Shown here: piece by piece, positions 1 through 10,677 of the stretch
Numbering within the stretch: the stretch's first letter is position 1
How the letters are laid out: every line of letters starts with the position of its first letter
Assembly: GCF_902167145.1 (NCBI RefSeq)
Contig: NC_050097.1
Coordinates: forward strand, 233,015,034 to 233,079,033
Direction of reading: 5' to 3'
DNA from: Zea mays
Taxonomy: Eukaryota; Streptophyta; Magnoliopsida; Poales; Poaceae
DNA: 64,000 nt
Notes under the pieces: model-generated
Databases searched by the model: none
Seen by the model: only the letters and a program-made list of their open reading frames with translations
Told to the model about the DNA's origin: nothing
Translations under genes and position numbers: made by a program

Positions 1-16
1 CTGATTCTCTCAGTTC

Positions 17-1157
17 ATGCATCTTACAACTACCATGCTTGGCTTAATTTTTTTTTTCAACTCGAAATCTGAAGGTGGCGTTACCGAAGAGGGGTACGTC
101 TTGGAGGTGGAGGCCGGCAAGACCTACCTGCTACGCCTTATCAACGCCGCGCTGATCTCAGAGTACTACCTGAAGATCGCCGGGCACAGGTTCACGGTGG
201 TCGCCGCCGACGCGAACTACGTGAAGCCGTACGCCACGGACGTGATCGCGATCGCGCCGGGCGAGACGGTGGACGCGCTGCTGGTCGCGGACGCGGCGCC
301 CGGGCGGAGCTACTACGTGGTCGCGCTGGCCAACCAGCCGTCGGTCGCCAACCCGCCGTCACGCTCTCCATGGGCTCCATCTGCCGCAACGGCAGCGCCG
401 AGTCCTGCGAGCGCGGCGGGAGCCTCGAGTCCATCATCGTGGCCACCATGAACAACGCATCCTTCCAGCTCCCCGCGGCGGCCGCAAAGACTATCCTGGA
501 GGCGCACTACGACCACACCCACAACCACACGGCGGCGGGGGAGCTGTACACGCCGCTGCCGGAGCGCCCGCCGTGGCCGTTCAACTTCACCGACCGCGCC
601 TTCATCCCCATCGGCCCCGTGGAGGCGCCGCTGGAGCCGACGCGGAAGGCCACGACGGGGCGGCGGTTCCGCTACGGCGACGCTGTGGAGGTGGTGTTCC
701 AGAACACTGCGGTGATGCAGAGCGACTACAACCCCATGCACCTGCACGGCCACGACATGTTCGTGCTCGCGCAGGGCCGCGGCAACTTCGACGCGGCCAG
801 GGACGCGGCGCGCTTCAACCTGGTCGACCCGCCGGTGCGGAACACGGTGCTCGTGCCCAGCCTCGGCTGGGCCGTCGTCCGATTCGTCGCGGATAATCCA
901 GGTTAATTAGCATGCACGTCGTGTTCCTAGCTAGCTGTCTGCCTGCAAGTTTTAATCGACATTAGATTTAAATTTCCTTTCTTTCTTTTTTTGTTGGTCG
1001 GTATGCAGGAGTGTGGTACGTGCATTGCCATTACGAGTTCCATGTGGCGGTGGGCATGGCGACGGTGTTCGTTACGGAGGAGGGAGGACGGGCCGACGGC
1101 CAACTCAACTCTTCCTCCACCGCCGGCAGATCTCCCCAGGTGTGGTCGGGAGAATAG
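17..1157 (+). pseudogene. laccase (multicopper oxidase), 3' part, internally deleted and frameshifted
   Basis: Laccases are secreted copper oxidases that oxidise monolignols in the cell wall. Residues GKTYLLRLINAA and GHRFTVVAADANY (about 110-220) match the second cupredoxin domain. The third domain is read from about 355, in another frame: ATMNNASFQLP, then the copper-ligand motif NPMHLHGHDM near 731-760. An intron with GT..AG ends (902-1008) restores GVWYVHCHYEFHVAVGM, the type-1 copper signature, in the last exon. Three defects are visible. A block of roughly 70 residues normally lying between ALANQP and GSICR is missing, with a frame change near 350-365. The usual end LPPPPADLPRC lies in a frame different from the copper motif (shift near 1078-1085). 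The family stop after that Cys is gone. The N-terminal part lies outside the window. It is very likely nonfunctional; the laccase identity is secure. Confidence 0.85.
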
Positions 1158-1218
1158 CATGATGGAAAACGACCTGTACCAGTACCCGCTGCCAGAAAAC
1201 TATGATGTCTCTTACTGA

Positions 1219-2008
1219 ACATAGTACAGTGACGGTAATATATTGTTATTCGTCGTTGCTTTCTCCGTTCTAAATTATAAATTGTTTTAATCAAAATCTA
1301 TTCGTAGTTGTCATCTGTCATTCATGACCGTGTACCTCTGATCTGGTTTTAAAATTTTAAATTGTGCCAAAACGCAATCACGTGGTCACATGAAAATTGG
1401 TCGACAATGACAGTGCAATAGTTACGGCTATTTTGTCGGTACCTACCTGGTCTGCAATCACTGATAACTGGCCCGAGGTGAAGGGTCAACGACGGACGGC
1501 AGTTGGCAATAAACAAAGCCTAATCGATTTTTTAATTCTAAATAGTGATCGGCGAAAACTTTTGTAATTCATAACTGATTGAAGGTCCCTCAGTTCCAAT
1601 ATATTGTTCGTTTCAGCTCTTTATTTTTATGCTCATATTCAAATGGATAACAACTTAAAAAATACATACATTAAATATTGTATAAAATCATTAATACCTT
1701 AAAATGAATACTCTTTTAGAACAGAGGAAGTACTAGTCACCTTTCTATGATCGTTAGGCTATCTTACATTCTATTCTAAACTCCACTTTATAAATAATAT
1801 ATGCAAAACATAGTTTTGCACCGAGGGCACATTCAGGCCTATGGCCACTAGGGCCTGAGCCCTACTCTTGTATTGTTAAGAGTCGGTCCACAAATAGTAC
1901 ACAGTAACACAATTAACCCACTTGCCAGCCCAGATGCGTGCGACCGTGAGTGTGAGTCTCGGAAAGCGAAGCCCAGCTTTCATGAAGCACCTAAAGACTA
2001 CCACTTCA
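1219..2008. other. intergenic, AT-rich, with degenerate Stowaway-like MITE ends
   Basis: No gene is seen. The string CTCCGTTCTAAATTATAA near 1264-1281 resembles Stowaway terminal sequence. A second degenerate element may span about 1585-1733: it starts with CCCTCAGTTCCAATATATTG and ends with the inverse of a CTTCCTCTGTTCTAAAA type end. Terminal identity is imperfect and target duplications are not clear. Confidence 0.35.
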
Positions 2009-2371
2009 TCACCTTGTGGCAGGGGAATAGTGTCTTCTTGCTCCTCCAGCCCTCACTATAAACACATCATGAAAGTATTTGTCTTTCATTGCTTTAATTT
2101 GACCATGTCTGATTGTGGATTTCCCAAAAACATGTCTTGGTCTCCACGGCTGGTCTTCGACATTTTCATTCTCACTCTCAACATCGAAGATTTCACTATC
2201 GCTTGAATCACCAGATAGCCCTTCTAACATTCCGTTGGTAATCTTCTCTACGTTGGTCCTTTCCATGGCTTCGTAGAAGCCAGCGAGTGCAGGATCAATG
2301 CTTTTCTTATCCTCAGCCATTTCGGTGATGGTCACGACAGAAAGTCGAAGCTCACAAACGATTGCACTCAT
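2009..2371 (-). pseudogene. fragment of antisense accessory ORF of a Tat-type Gypsy retrotransposon
   Basis: This is a 120-residue open frame whose middle reads PWRPRHVFGKSTI followed by MKDKYFHDVFIVRAGG. That pattern is common in grass proteins annotated as putative gypsy-type transposon (Transposase_28-like), which are encoded antisense between pol and the 3' LTR in Tat-lineage elements such as Grande, cinful and zeon. The usual continuation after VRAGG is lost and replaced by unrelated residues, so it is truncated. The position just upstream of the plus-strand LTR end at 3288 fits this arrangement. The role of these ORFs is not known to me. Confidence 0.5.
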
Positions 2372-2439
2372 AGAACAGGAAGACTAAAATGACAATTGTA
2401 GCACGGAAGCTAGATGGCACAAAAAATATTCGCGACACA

Positions 2440-3288
2440 ACCTTCTATATATATACTCAGAGCCCCACAACTATGTGGGTCCCACGGTTCGGAATGATTC
2501 GCTATTCTAGTGAAGGGAAGATATTTTTTCGGATCTTCGGCTAACGGCCTTCGTTCACGTCGTAGTCTGAATTTCTTACATAAAAACTAATTAATACTGC
2601 GAGGAGCTACTATGGGGGGTCTTCCTCTTCCGAAGGTCCTCAAAAACATAATTAACCAGATGTTTTCAGCATAAGCTATTACAGGGAGCTTCGTCTTCAG
2701 GATGCTAGTCTTTTCCTCATGATAAAGGCATACGAGATGAAGATATGATCTAAGGACGATAAGAATAAACGTCGAAGCTATCGCTAGATTGATAGCTTCG
2801 GCTCGTGATGAAGATGAAGTATGATGATGATACTGACCGAAGGGGAAAAAGACTACTTAGTCCTTAATGACTTATATTACGATCATAAGTGAATATTAGG
2901 GACATAAATGTAATTTTACCCGGATTGTGTCCCGTGCCTATAAATAGATGAACAATAGTACTGTACTGTTCACGCAGATTTGTAATCTTACTCGCATCAA
3001 CACCTTTGAGCAAGCCGAAGGTATCATTGTAATATAAATCTTGTTAATATTCATGCATGATTCTGTGAGATGCAAATACGAATGAATTAATGGGATATAC
3101 TTGTTGTTTTCGTCTCTTTGCATTCATGCTTATCTACAAAGTGATAAAGGCATGTCCTTCATGATTTTCGTCTGATGATCATTATGTCCGTGAGGATATG
3201 ATGCTTCGGAAGACGAAGATCCTTAATACTTAACAATTGTGTTGTCTTGTTCTTAATTCACAGTATTTGAGAACAAATGACCAACATA
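2440..3288 (+). mobile_element. 3' LTR remnant, Tat/cinful-zeon-like Gypsy element
   Basis: The sequence carries the CTTCGG/CGAAG-rich text typical of cinful-zeon and Grande LTRs, a TATAAATAG promoter-like box at about 2939-2947, and an end reading TTGAGAACAAATGACCAACA at about 3269-3288. That end resembles the boundary that precedes the primer binding site in this group. The left boundary is not resolved, and no second LTR or internal pol is visible. The adjacent antisense ORF fragment (2009-2371) supports a 3' end. Confidence 0.5.
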
Positions 3289-3376
3289 CAGGCACTTAGT
3301 AAACAGGTTTCCAGATTCCCCAAGGTTCTCAATAGCATTCTGTTGAGATTCGTCGCGTGGGAGAAGATCCCCCTAA

Positions 3377-3513
3377 GGGCTTGTTCGGTTATTCCCAATA
3401 CACATGGATTGGATGAGATTGGAAAAAATTGAGAAGAAGTTTGACTTGTTTGGAATTCAAACTCATCCAATCCCACTCAATCCACATGGATTGAGAGCTA
3501 ACCGAACAAGCCC
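3377..3513. mobile_element. Tourist-like MITE, TAA target duplication
   Basis: The terminal inverted repeats GGGCTTGTTCGGTTA and TAACCGAACAAGCCC are a perfect 15-bp pair. They are flanked by TAA on both sides (3374-3376 and 3514-3516), as expected for PIF/Harbinger-derived Tourist MITEs. The inner arms are also partly inverted around CACATGGATTG. The 137-bp element has no coding capacity. Confidence 0.8.
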
Positions 3514-3516
3514 TAA

Positions 3517-4745
3517 CAAGGCGGGTCCGCTTGCCAGCGCTCGGTAGAGAGCCCCATGCGCGGAGAATAAAACGCCGACCGGGGTGGCCCACCCATCAGC
3601 GAAACCGAACAGCCACCCGCATCACTAACGTGCGGGACCCGCATGTCGGCGTCGCATGGCGCACGGGTCGGTAGTGTTGCGCCACATTAGTGATTTCGGC
3701 CCAGCGCGATGGTTTCTCTCATTTTTTTTCCTTTCCTTTCCTTTTCTTATTTCTATTCCTTTCATATTTCAAATTTTTGCATCACAGTTTGTATCATCAA
3801 TTTAAATATGAATGCAACCGCACAAAAATCCAGCATGGAATGTACATTTAATTTTTTATATAATTGTTAGTTGTTTAAATTGCTCCTATTATTTAGATAT
3901 GCAAAAAGAGAAAAGAAACAAATAATCACATAGAGCTCCATAATTTCCAATACTTTATTATATACATATTTATATATATACTCATAAATCTGGGTATTAC
4001 AACTAACTATGATGAATGAGGTGATATATCAACTCATTTCATTCCACAAACCAAACAAAAAAAATAAGAAGTGGGAAGATAATAAACTAGTTCATTCCTC
4101 AAACCAAATACCTTATTACTTCTCCAGCAACATACGACAAAGGTCCGATAAACATTGCGTGCGTGGCCAGAGACTCTAAACCTAAAGGTTTTGAAGGCGT
4201 TCGCTATTTGCTCCCTCCCGCACCAGAACAGAGTACATAGACACTTGGACAAGCCGAACAGTACATACCACTTTTATTGTTGGCAAATATGGTTGATCAT
4301 TTACTCATTTTACATATTTCCGATTCGAAACATTTGTAAAATACATGGTCTGGTATGGGTTGTGTATAAAATGAGTGATGTTGGCTAAATAACGAAGAAC
4401 ATAATATGTATAGTATTTTATTTTTTGAGACATGTGAACAAAACCTTTTCCTGTGTGTCCGATATAAAAAAGTCGTATTCTAAAGTTAATATAGACCGTA
4501 TTTTAGTACTGGGACGAGACCTTTTTCCTGGGCGTCCGATATAAAAAAATATAGAATACGAAGTTCGATGACACTGTTTATATAAAAGACCGAATTTAGA
4601 AAATATTGCTGGAGATAAAGAAAATATAAAGGATATAATCTTTTAAAGTGTGTTGTAAAAGATACATAATATTCGTTTAGAGAATGAAATTTAAAGTCTG
4701 TTGTTATAAACAGCCTAAACGGATCAGGATCGGCTTTACTGCACA
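3517..4745. other. intergenic, no gene recognised; short direct repeat
   Basis: I see no coding region. Two imperfect direct copies of a motif containing GTCCGATATAAAAA lie at about 4444-4470 and 4520-4547, each preceded by a CCTTTTCCTG-type string. The rest is AT-rich sequence without recognised structure. Confidence 0.4.
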
Positions 4746-4774
4746 CTAGGAAAAGGAGCGCCCTATCAGGCGCT
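4746..4774 (-). mobile_element. Helitron-type 3' terminus (CTAG end plus hairpin), element extends rightwards
   Basis: Read on the minus strand, the stem AGCGCC, loop TGATAG and stem GGCGCT (4774-4757) are followed 11 bases later by CTAG, and the next host base is T. A hairpin shortly before a CTRR end with insertion at A|T is the Helitron hallmark. The body would extend towards higher coordinates, where several gene fragments lie mostly on the minus strand (6716-13821). No convincing 5' TC end was found, and no Rep/helicase gene is present, so any element is nonautonomous. Confidence 0.55.
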
Positions 4775-4796
4775 ATAGCATTCGTGTGGGAACATT

Positions 4797-4913
4797 TAGT
4801 TAGTGCAAGTATAGAAATAACAATTCCAGTTAGACTTAAGGTATAATACTAACCTTCAGTTAGCACAAGTATATAAAAGCACCTCCAGCTAGACTTAAGG
4901 TACAGAAATAACT
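4797..4913. repeat. imperfect tandem duplication, two units of about 58 bp
   Basis: Unit one (about 4797-4854) contains AGTTAGTGCAAGTATA and CCAGTTAGACTTAAGGTA. Unit two (about 4856-4913) repeats these as AGTTAGCACAAGTATA and CCAGCTAGACTTAAGGTA. The units differ at several positions, so the duplication is not recent. Confidence 0.7.
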
Positions 4914-6367
4914 CCAAATAAAAGTAAACAACCATAAGTGAGGCATGGAATCAAATATATTTTTGGGCCAATAAAAGATGTTGGCTGCACAGATACTTAG
5001 AGAACACAGTTTACAACCTTAGGATCTAGAGTCAAAAGGTCTTAACAGCAGGTGGTTGCTATATAAAAGAGTGGATTTTTTTGCCCGCACATAACACAAG
5101 TTGTGAAGGCCTAACATCAGGAGAGGAGAGGAAATGTCACATGCACGATCTTAAACGAGATGCATTGGCGTTGGCTAGCAGCTCTTGAAAACGTAGCACC
5201 ATGATCCAAGCTAGTCTGAGATACATTCAAATAACATTATGAAAACATATACTGATCAAAAGATATACAAAATATTGAGCACGTTTTGTTAGGCAATAGA
5301 CGTATATCCATATTATAAATGTAGGACTCCTTGTTATAGGGAAAAAGACCGAGATTCTATAGCATGGGTTCATTAGAACACACGTGGCGGTTGATTTGAA
5401 CAAAAAAATTGCATTTTTCTCCAAATAGCCACAATACAAATTAGTAAAAGGAAAAAAGACTGAAATGTTTTGAACCATATCGATCCTATCACTTAACCAA
5501 AGCAAGAAACATAACGTAGATGATTGTAACAACCACCATTAAACGGAGCATCTTATAAATAAACCACCCCCATGTATATTGTGGTCTATAGTTCTATACA
5601 TATAGTCCCAGAAGTACACTATAAGAGGGGCAAATGCTTTAGACATGACACACTGATGAAACAATGTATAAGAAGTAGTAGGCATAAGAACATGCTAGCT
5701 GAGAATATTCTCTTGGTAGCCACAAAAAATTGCAGAGTGCAACAAACTTGAGAAACCAAGACTAAGAATCTGAAGAACTTTGATACTATAAGAAAGACTG
5801 GCATCAAGAAAAGGCTTAAAAGCATACAAATAGCATATTTTACAGACAATGACACAGTCCAACCATTCCTTGGACGTGGTTCGAGTGAGAACTCAATTAA
5901 ATGATTAGTATTTGGATGTTGTGTCTTGGAAAGCTGGAACAGCAAAAACGGTGGTCCTGCTCAGGGTTCAGCACATCCACATTCTCTGGATTTGTACCCT
6001 ATTCAGGTTGCTGCGATCTTGTTCTGAGTTTAGCATATCCACATTCTCTCGATCTCTTTTTAGATAGCACTCAAAATTCAGATGCAAGGTCTCTATGATA
6101 CTGGTTATCTATAATTCTAGTGCCCTTCTTTTGCAATGATAATTAGGTCAGTTGTCTCACTAACGCTACGCTGAGCTAGATTGAATGCAGGGATTGCAGC
6201 TGCAGCTAATGACGTTTTCCTTGGCCCAGTCCATACTTATCAGCCAATAGTGTTCAAGGGAGGGTAGTTATAAGAATGTTGATGTTGCCACTATTTTTAT
6301 TGGCTCAAAGGAAGAATTGAATCAGGAGAGGAAACAGTAACAGAGTGCAGAGATAATGAATTCCAAA
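4914..6367. other. no gene recognised
   Basis: The open frames here are short and AT-rich and have no recognised motif. The text around 5960-6060 contains a duplicated string (AGCACATCCACATTCTCTGG and AGCATATCCACATTCTCTCG), suggesting a degenerate local repeat. Confidence 0.3.
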
Positions 6368-6575
6368 CTGCTCAATGATCTATCTGAGATAAAGTCTGCT
6401 GCCAAGCGTTATTTGTAAGATTGTGAGAAGGAGGAAGGCACGTGTGCTCGTGGAAGAAGTCTATGACAAAGTTGAGGTGGATGCTCTAACACTTGAAGCG
6501 ATGAAGATTAGAGATGAACCGGAGGAAGAGAAGATGTTCCAAATGGCTGAGGTTTGGCGTGAATAGAGGGTTGGG
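6368..6575 (+). pseudogene. fragment of a plant coiled-coil protein gene (At5g41620-like family)
   Basis: With one frame change near 6420, the strand encodes LLNDLSEIKSAAKRYL, a stop, then RRKARVLVEEVYD, KVEVDALTLEAMKIRDE and MFQMAEVWRE followed by a stop and RV. The string MAEVWREERVQ, preceded by ERKARELLEEV-type text, is characteristic of a plant coiled-coil family (USO1-like annotation; BRANCHLESS TRICHOME relatives). The fragment has at least two in-frame stops and one frameshift and is short compared with the full protein. It lies on the opposite strand to the neighbouring gene fragments. Confidence 0.55.
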
Positions 6576-6715
6576 GTCCAGCGGGGTTAACATGCCTTCT
6601 GCTCGTATTTTCCAATCACAAAGTTCATTGTAATTTAGCAATTACAGTGATGTCATGCAGAAAACACTCAAGAGTTGACCCAACATATTGAGAAAACAAA
6701 GTTAACTATACCAAC

Positions 6716-7086
6716 CTCCAAATCTTGTAGGACCTTCTGGTGTTTCATGCCTATAACTAAGACCATAAAGCTCCTTCATCTCAAAGTTGTATAAATAACC
6801 TACAAAGCATACCAAAAGCCAAAACTTTAGTTCATAAATGAATCATAGTGCAAGCAGTTATACAAAGTGCAAAAAATGGTTGTTTGACATGCTTCCAAGC
6901 AAGGTAGATGTGTCGTTAGCTGTTACTTTGTTGATATGAACCAAGTATGTGACCATCTGTAAAATGATTAAAGGTTGGTATATGCAGAATAGGATCAAAT
7001 GTGTACCATGACCAGGAGAAATCACCAAGCTGTTTGTAGGTATAGTATCATATCCAACAAGGTTGTCTATCAAAATTTGCTGCCAC
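6716..7086 (-). pseudogene. two exons of a membralin-like gene fragment
   Basis: Exon A (7086-7007) is bounded by TTTCAG| and |GTACAC and encodes WQQILIDNLVGYDTI and NSLVISPGHG. Exon B (6799-6716) is bounded by TTTGTAG| and |GTTGGT and encodes YLYNFEMKELYGLSYRHE followed by PEGPTRFGG. The splice phases agree: 80 bp ends at codon position one and exon B completes a Gly, giving GYLYN. From memory this matches plant membralin (TMEM259-type ER membrane protein), around the segment before the first long hydrophobic stretch. No flanking membrane-spanning exons are seen, so it is an isolated gene piece. Identity is moderate; the exon structure is clearer than the name. Confidence 0.45.
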
Positions 7087-7562
7087 CTGAAAAAAGAAAA
7101 CATAGAAAAAATTGAGTTAACATTCTTTTGCCACCTGATTATCATGTACAACTTGAAGTATATATAATTTGGAACGGATAGAGTAGCCAGTTCTCCATTC
7201 AATGTCTAACAAAATTATGCTTCTTATGCTTGAGCATAGGATAGATCCCTTCAACATCACACACACATAACTGAGCTGTTGCTCGCATTGCATTCAACTG
7301 TAGGCCTTGCACATATCAAGGCAAATTAAGACCCAGATCAAAACAAAAGATAAACAAACTAATACAATACTACTACTACAACAACAATGGGAAGATAGCC
7401 CTTCAAATCTGCATGAGTATTCATTAGTAGTAACAACACATAGTAGAAGCAGTACAACCAAACAGTTTAAATGGATGGTTGGCTTCTTGCTCGCTCATGC
7501 CTTGCAACCACAACCACAACCATGGCCATAAACACCCATGCACTGCACTGTATATGACACCT

Positions 7563-7778
7563 TTAAATTGGCATGCATGGATGAGCACATGTGTGCAAGT
7601 TTTTTTCTATGTCCTGATGGGCTGGAAGAATTTCAGCAAGTCGTCTAATTCTTTCACCACGACCTGGATCTAGGTCAGGCAGACATGCCCCTTGCAAGAT
7701 GCTTGTTGTTACCATATGCTCCAATGGTTCACCATTTTTGCCACATTGTCCAAAACTCGGTGGCTGCTGAGTTCCGCT
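7563..7778 (-). other. unidentified exon-like open frame
   Basis: After a CCTGTAG acceptor-like site, 71 codons are open to a TAA stop at 7563-7565. The segment includes GACLPDLDPGRGERIRRL. I do not recognise the family. It lies between the bZIP and membralin-like fragments and shares their strand, so it may be another captured exon or may be chance. Confidence 0.25.
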
Positions 7779-7939
7779 CTACAGGGCCAGAAATTGCAAT
7801 GGGTTAAAGCTTCACACACTGCATGCTGTAGTTAGCTCCCCTTTTATAATAACAAGATGTAATACAAGGTTCGGGGGATCAAAAAGTCCACCCAACACAT
7901 TATAACATAATTTCATGAGTGAAGAAACAAGAACCATAC

Positions 7940-8703
7940 CTGCTCCCTTAATGGTTCTATATGCTCCTCCTCGACCTGCATAACCTGCGAATCCGTCTCT
8001 ACGATGCATGCCTACATATCGGGGCAAACAAAAGCATCAAAATCAAATGCTGAAGTAATCAAAACCAAGTCTGCGCATAGGATAGCTCAAAATCCTTAAA
8101 GAATGAACCAGATTCTGAGCATCACCGAGACATTTCAGCATTTACCCCCTTACCTGTTTCCTATCCCTGGACATCGAACTCTCGGTTCTTGATCATGAGC
8201 TTCTACCATTGCATGACGGCGCGGTCCGTGGGATCTAGAAGGGCTCGCTTCCTGCCGCTCCTCATGTCCCCCACTCCCCCACCACACTCCCTGCCACATC
8301 TCCATCACCATCAGGGAACCCCAACGCCATGTTCCCCTCCATCACCACCGCCCTAGCGCAGGAATCCCTGGCAAGGAAATCCTCTAGCGTCATCTCTGTG
8401 GCACCGTCAGCATCAGAGCTAGCAGCGGGTATGGGGAGGGAGGATGGGCGTGGAGAGCCCTCCAGCTGTGGATATCTCCTTCCACACCCCCGACATTCGC
8501 TGGACCGCAACCTCCAAGTCTACCTGGGAAGGATCCACCGGGCCGGGGCTGACGCTGGCGGCGGCAGCGTTGACGGTCTCGTGGTCGTAGATGTTACAGA
8601 TGATGTCGCCCATGTTCATGGATATGATGCCGCTATTCCTAAATTGAGCGAGGTTCGAGGACGAGCCGACCTCGGTGTGCTGCTGCGGGGACGACGACGC
8701 CAT
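7940..8703 (-). pseudogene. group-A bZIP transcription factor (GBF4/ABF-like), degenerate
   Basis: The start MASSSPQQ (8703) is followed by MNMGDIICNIY, VQRMSGVWKEIS and, after a frame change near 8450, EMTLEDFLARD and VMEGNMALGFPDGD. These are conserved N-terminal blocks of ABI5/ABF/GBF4-like bZIPs. The basic region follows as GRKRALLDPTDRAVMQ, a stop, KLMIKNRE, a frameshift and RDRKQ, ending at a GTAAGG donor (8153). Exon 2 (8011-7940) is 72 bp, the usual size for this family, and reads SQVMQVEEEHIEPLREQ, a weakened leucine zipper start. Several stops and shifts exclude a functional product. Confidence 0.75.
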
Positions 8704-9306
8704 CACCTGTGATGAGGCAGAGGCGACAGAGAGCGATGCGCGGGTTGGGCGGGCACACGCCGCAGCGAGAGTGTGTGGGGAGCATGTTGAGCGCAAGCAG
8801 GGCGAGATCCAGGTGGCACAGGAATGAGAGCAGGCTGGTGGTGACGAGGGCTTGGAAGGAGAGGAGCGGTGTGGTCGGGGAGGAAGAAGACTCCTATCAG
8901 ATTCACTAATTGGAAAACGGAGCAGAGGGGAGAACCCGCATCATCACTCGGCACGACCGCGCCCATGCCTTCTTGCAGCGCATAGTGGACGAGCGTGAGC
9001 GACATGCAAATTTTTGCAGCCAGAAATCCATCGTTTCACGCCACTGAGGTACGTCGAGCCCGCCGAACGCGGAGGGGCACCCAAAAGGGGTGGAATTTTA
9101 ATAACTCTGATGGCCACACGCGATGGTTGACTGGTACCGAAGCAGAAGCACAACAGTCACTCAGAGTCACATAGTACGCTGATTCTACTCTGAACAAAAT
9201 AAACAGAACACTCATGCCTAGCCGGGAGAAAAGCACAATAAAATCAAACGAAATTACAGTTAGCAGAATAAACAAACACTCTTGCTCAAGTTGTTGTTAT
9301 ACATGT
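8704..9306. other. upstream flank of the bZIP pseudogene, no gene seen
   Basis: The sequence is GC-rich next to the bZIP start and becomes AT-rich towards 9300. Short open frames overlap on both strands but show no recognised domains. Bases 9302-9306 (CATGT) are the left target duplication of the solo LTR. Confidence 0.3.
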
Positions 9307-9544
9307 TGTCGATGTTTTATACCTCAGCTCCGATAAGTAAATTTATTTTACGTGTTCTGGACTCCAGAAAGTTTGCGCAGAGGGCGTAAGATTTATACTG
9401 GTTCGGGCAGAATGTCTCTACTTCCAGTTATCAGTGCCTTGCGCTACAGGCAGCATTGATGATCAAACTCATAGTAGGGTTACAAGCAGTCGAGAGAGTG
9501 AGGAGGGGCTCCCAGTGCAAGCACTACAGGAATCCTGAAGATTC

Positions 9545-9762
9545 CCGTCGACCGGATTAACTCCCATTGGCCAGACGAAAAGCCGACGGGAGTTAGTTAA
9601 CTCCCGTCGGCTACAGGCCAGCCGACGGGCCTTAACTTAACTCTCGTCGGCCCAGACACAGGCCGACGAGAATAAGGTAACTCTCGTCGGCTCTGACAAA
9701 AGTCGATGGGGATTAGGTTATTCCCATCGGCCTACGCTCTGGCCGACGGGGATTAAATGTTT
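9545..9762. repeat. CACTA left subterminal repeat array
   Basis: Repeated, mostly inverted copies of a unit around CTCCCGTCGGC and GCCGACGGGAGTTA occur about every 20-40 bp. Adjacent inverted copies can form short hairpins separated by 8-12 bases. In En/Spm such motifs bind the TnpA-type protein; here that role is inferred. Confidence 0.8.
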
Positions 9763-10246
9763 ATGAACCCGCGGGGAGCACCCCGCGCGGGCTCATCTCT
9801 CTATTTCTTCCCCTCTCTCTCAAAACCGCCGCCGCCGCCGTGCTGCCGCCAGTCCCCGCCGCCGTGCTGTCCCCGCCGCGCCCGTCCCCCCCCGCCGCCT
9901 GTCCTCGCCGCCGCGCGCCCAGCCGCCCGTCCCTGCCACGCGCCGCGCCCCGCCGCCCGTCCCCGCCGCGCGTCGCGCCCGTTCCGCCCGTCCCGCCGCC
10001 GCGCCCGCCCGTCCATCGTCGTCGTGCCCGCCCTCGCTCGTCCCCGCCGTGCTCCACACCGCCCACACCGCCGCCGGGCCTCCCATCGCGCCCACAAACG
10101 CCGTCGCCGCCACAAGGGCCGACGCCGCCCCCAAACGTCTCCCGGAGCGTCGTCGCTGCCTCCTCGAGTGTCGTCGCCGCGCCCAAGCGCCGCCTCCGCC
10201 CCCGACCGCATCTCCGAAGCGACTACGATACCCACGTGAGTTAAAG
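9757..10246 (+). other. GC-rich Pro/Arg-coding block inside the CACTA element
   Basis: Almost 500 bases are strongly C-rich on this strand, and several frames on both strands stay open because stops are rare in such composition. Encoded residues are mainly Pro, Arg, Ala and Ser with no domain. The block ends at a CACGTGAGTT donor-like site (near 10233-10242). It may be a first exon or a captured GC-rich exon, or simply noncoding; real coding is doubtful. Confidence 0.3.
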
Positions 10247-10677
10247 ATGTTAATGCATGGGATTGTGAATGTTAATTATGTGTGTACATGTTTATTTTTG
10301 TCGGTTTTTTATGGCCGACGGGAGTTAACTTTCATGTGATTAGTATTAATTTAATAACACATGGGATTAGAGTGTGATTAGAGTTAATTTAATATCACAT
10401 GTGTGGCTTCATGTTAGGTAAGTATTAATTCTATTATTATAGTAGATTTAACTTATATTATTGAATTGTTAAATTTAATGTTATTTATTGATTAGATTTA
10501 ACTTATAATATTACGATGTATGAAGGTTTCGATATTGATAGATTTGATGTTATTTATGTGTATATATAATTATTTATGTATATATATAGTTTTACTACTT
10601 ACCTATAGATGTATGTGTGACGTGTAGAAACGTGATTGTCTCACACACACTCTTTACTCGTACACACAGCCGCAATA

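Noticed and set aside
5619..5945. Minus-strand 108-codon hydrophobic frame as a membrane protein gene
   Set aside because: The sequence is AT-rich with no recognised motif, and its hydrophobicity follows from T-rich codons; no splice or promoter context supports it.
9761..10235. Long open frames on both strands in the CACTA GC-rich block as real genes
   Set aside because: The frames are open on several strands at once because of extreme GC content and encode low-complexity Pro/Arg/Gly/Ala without domains.
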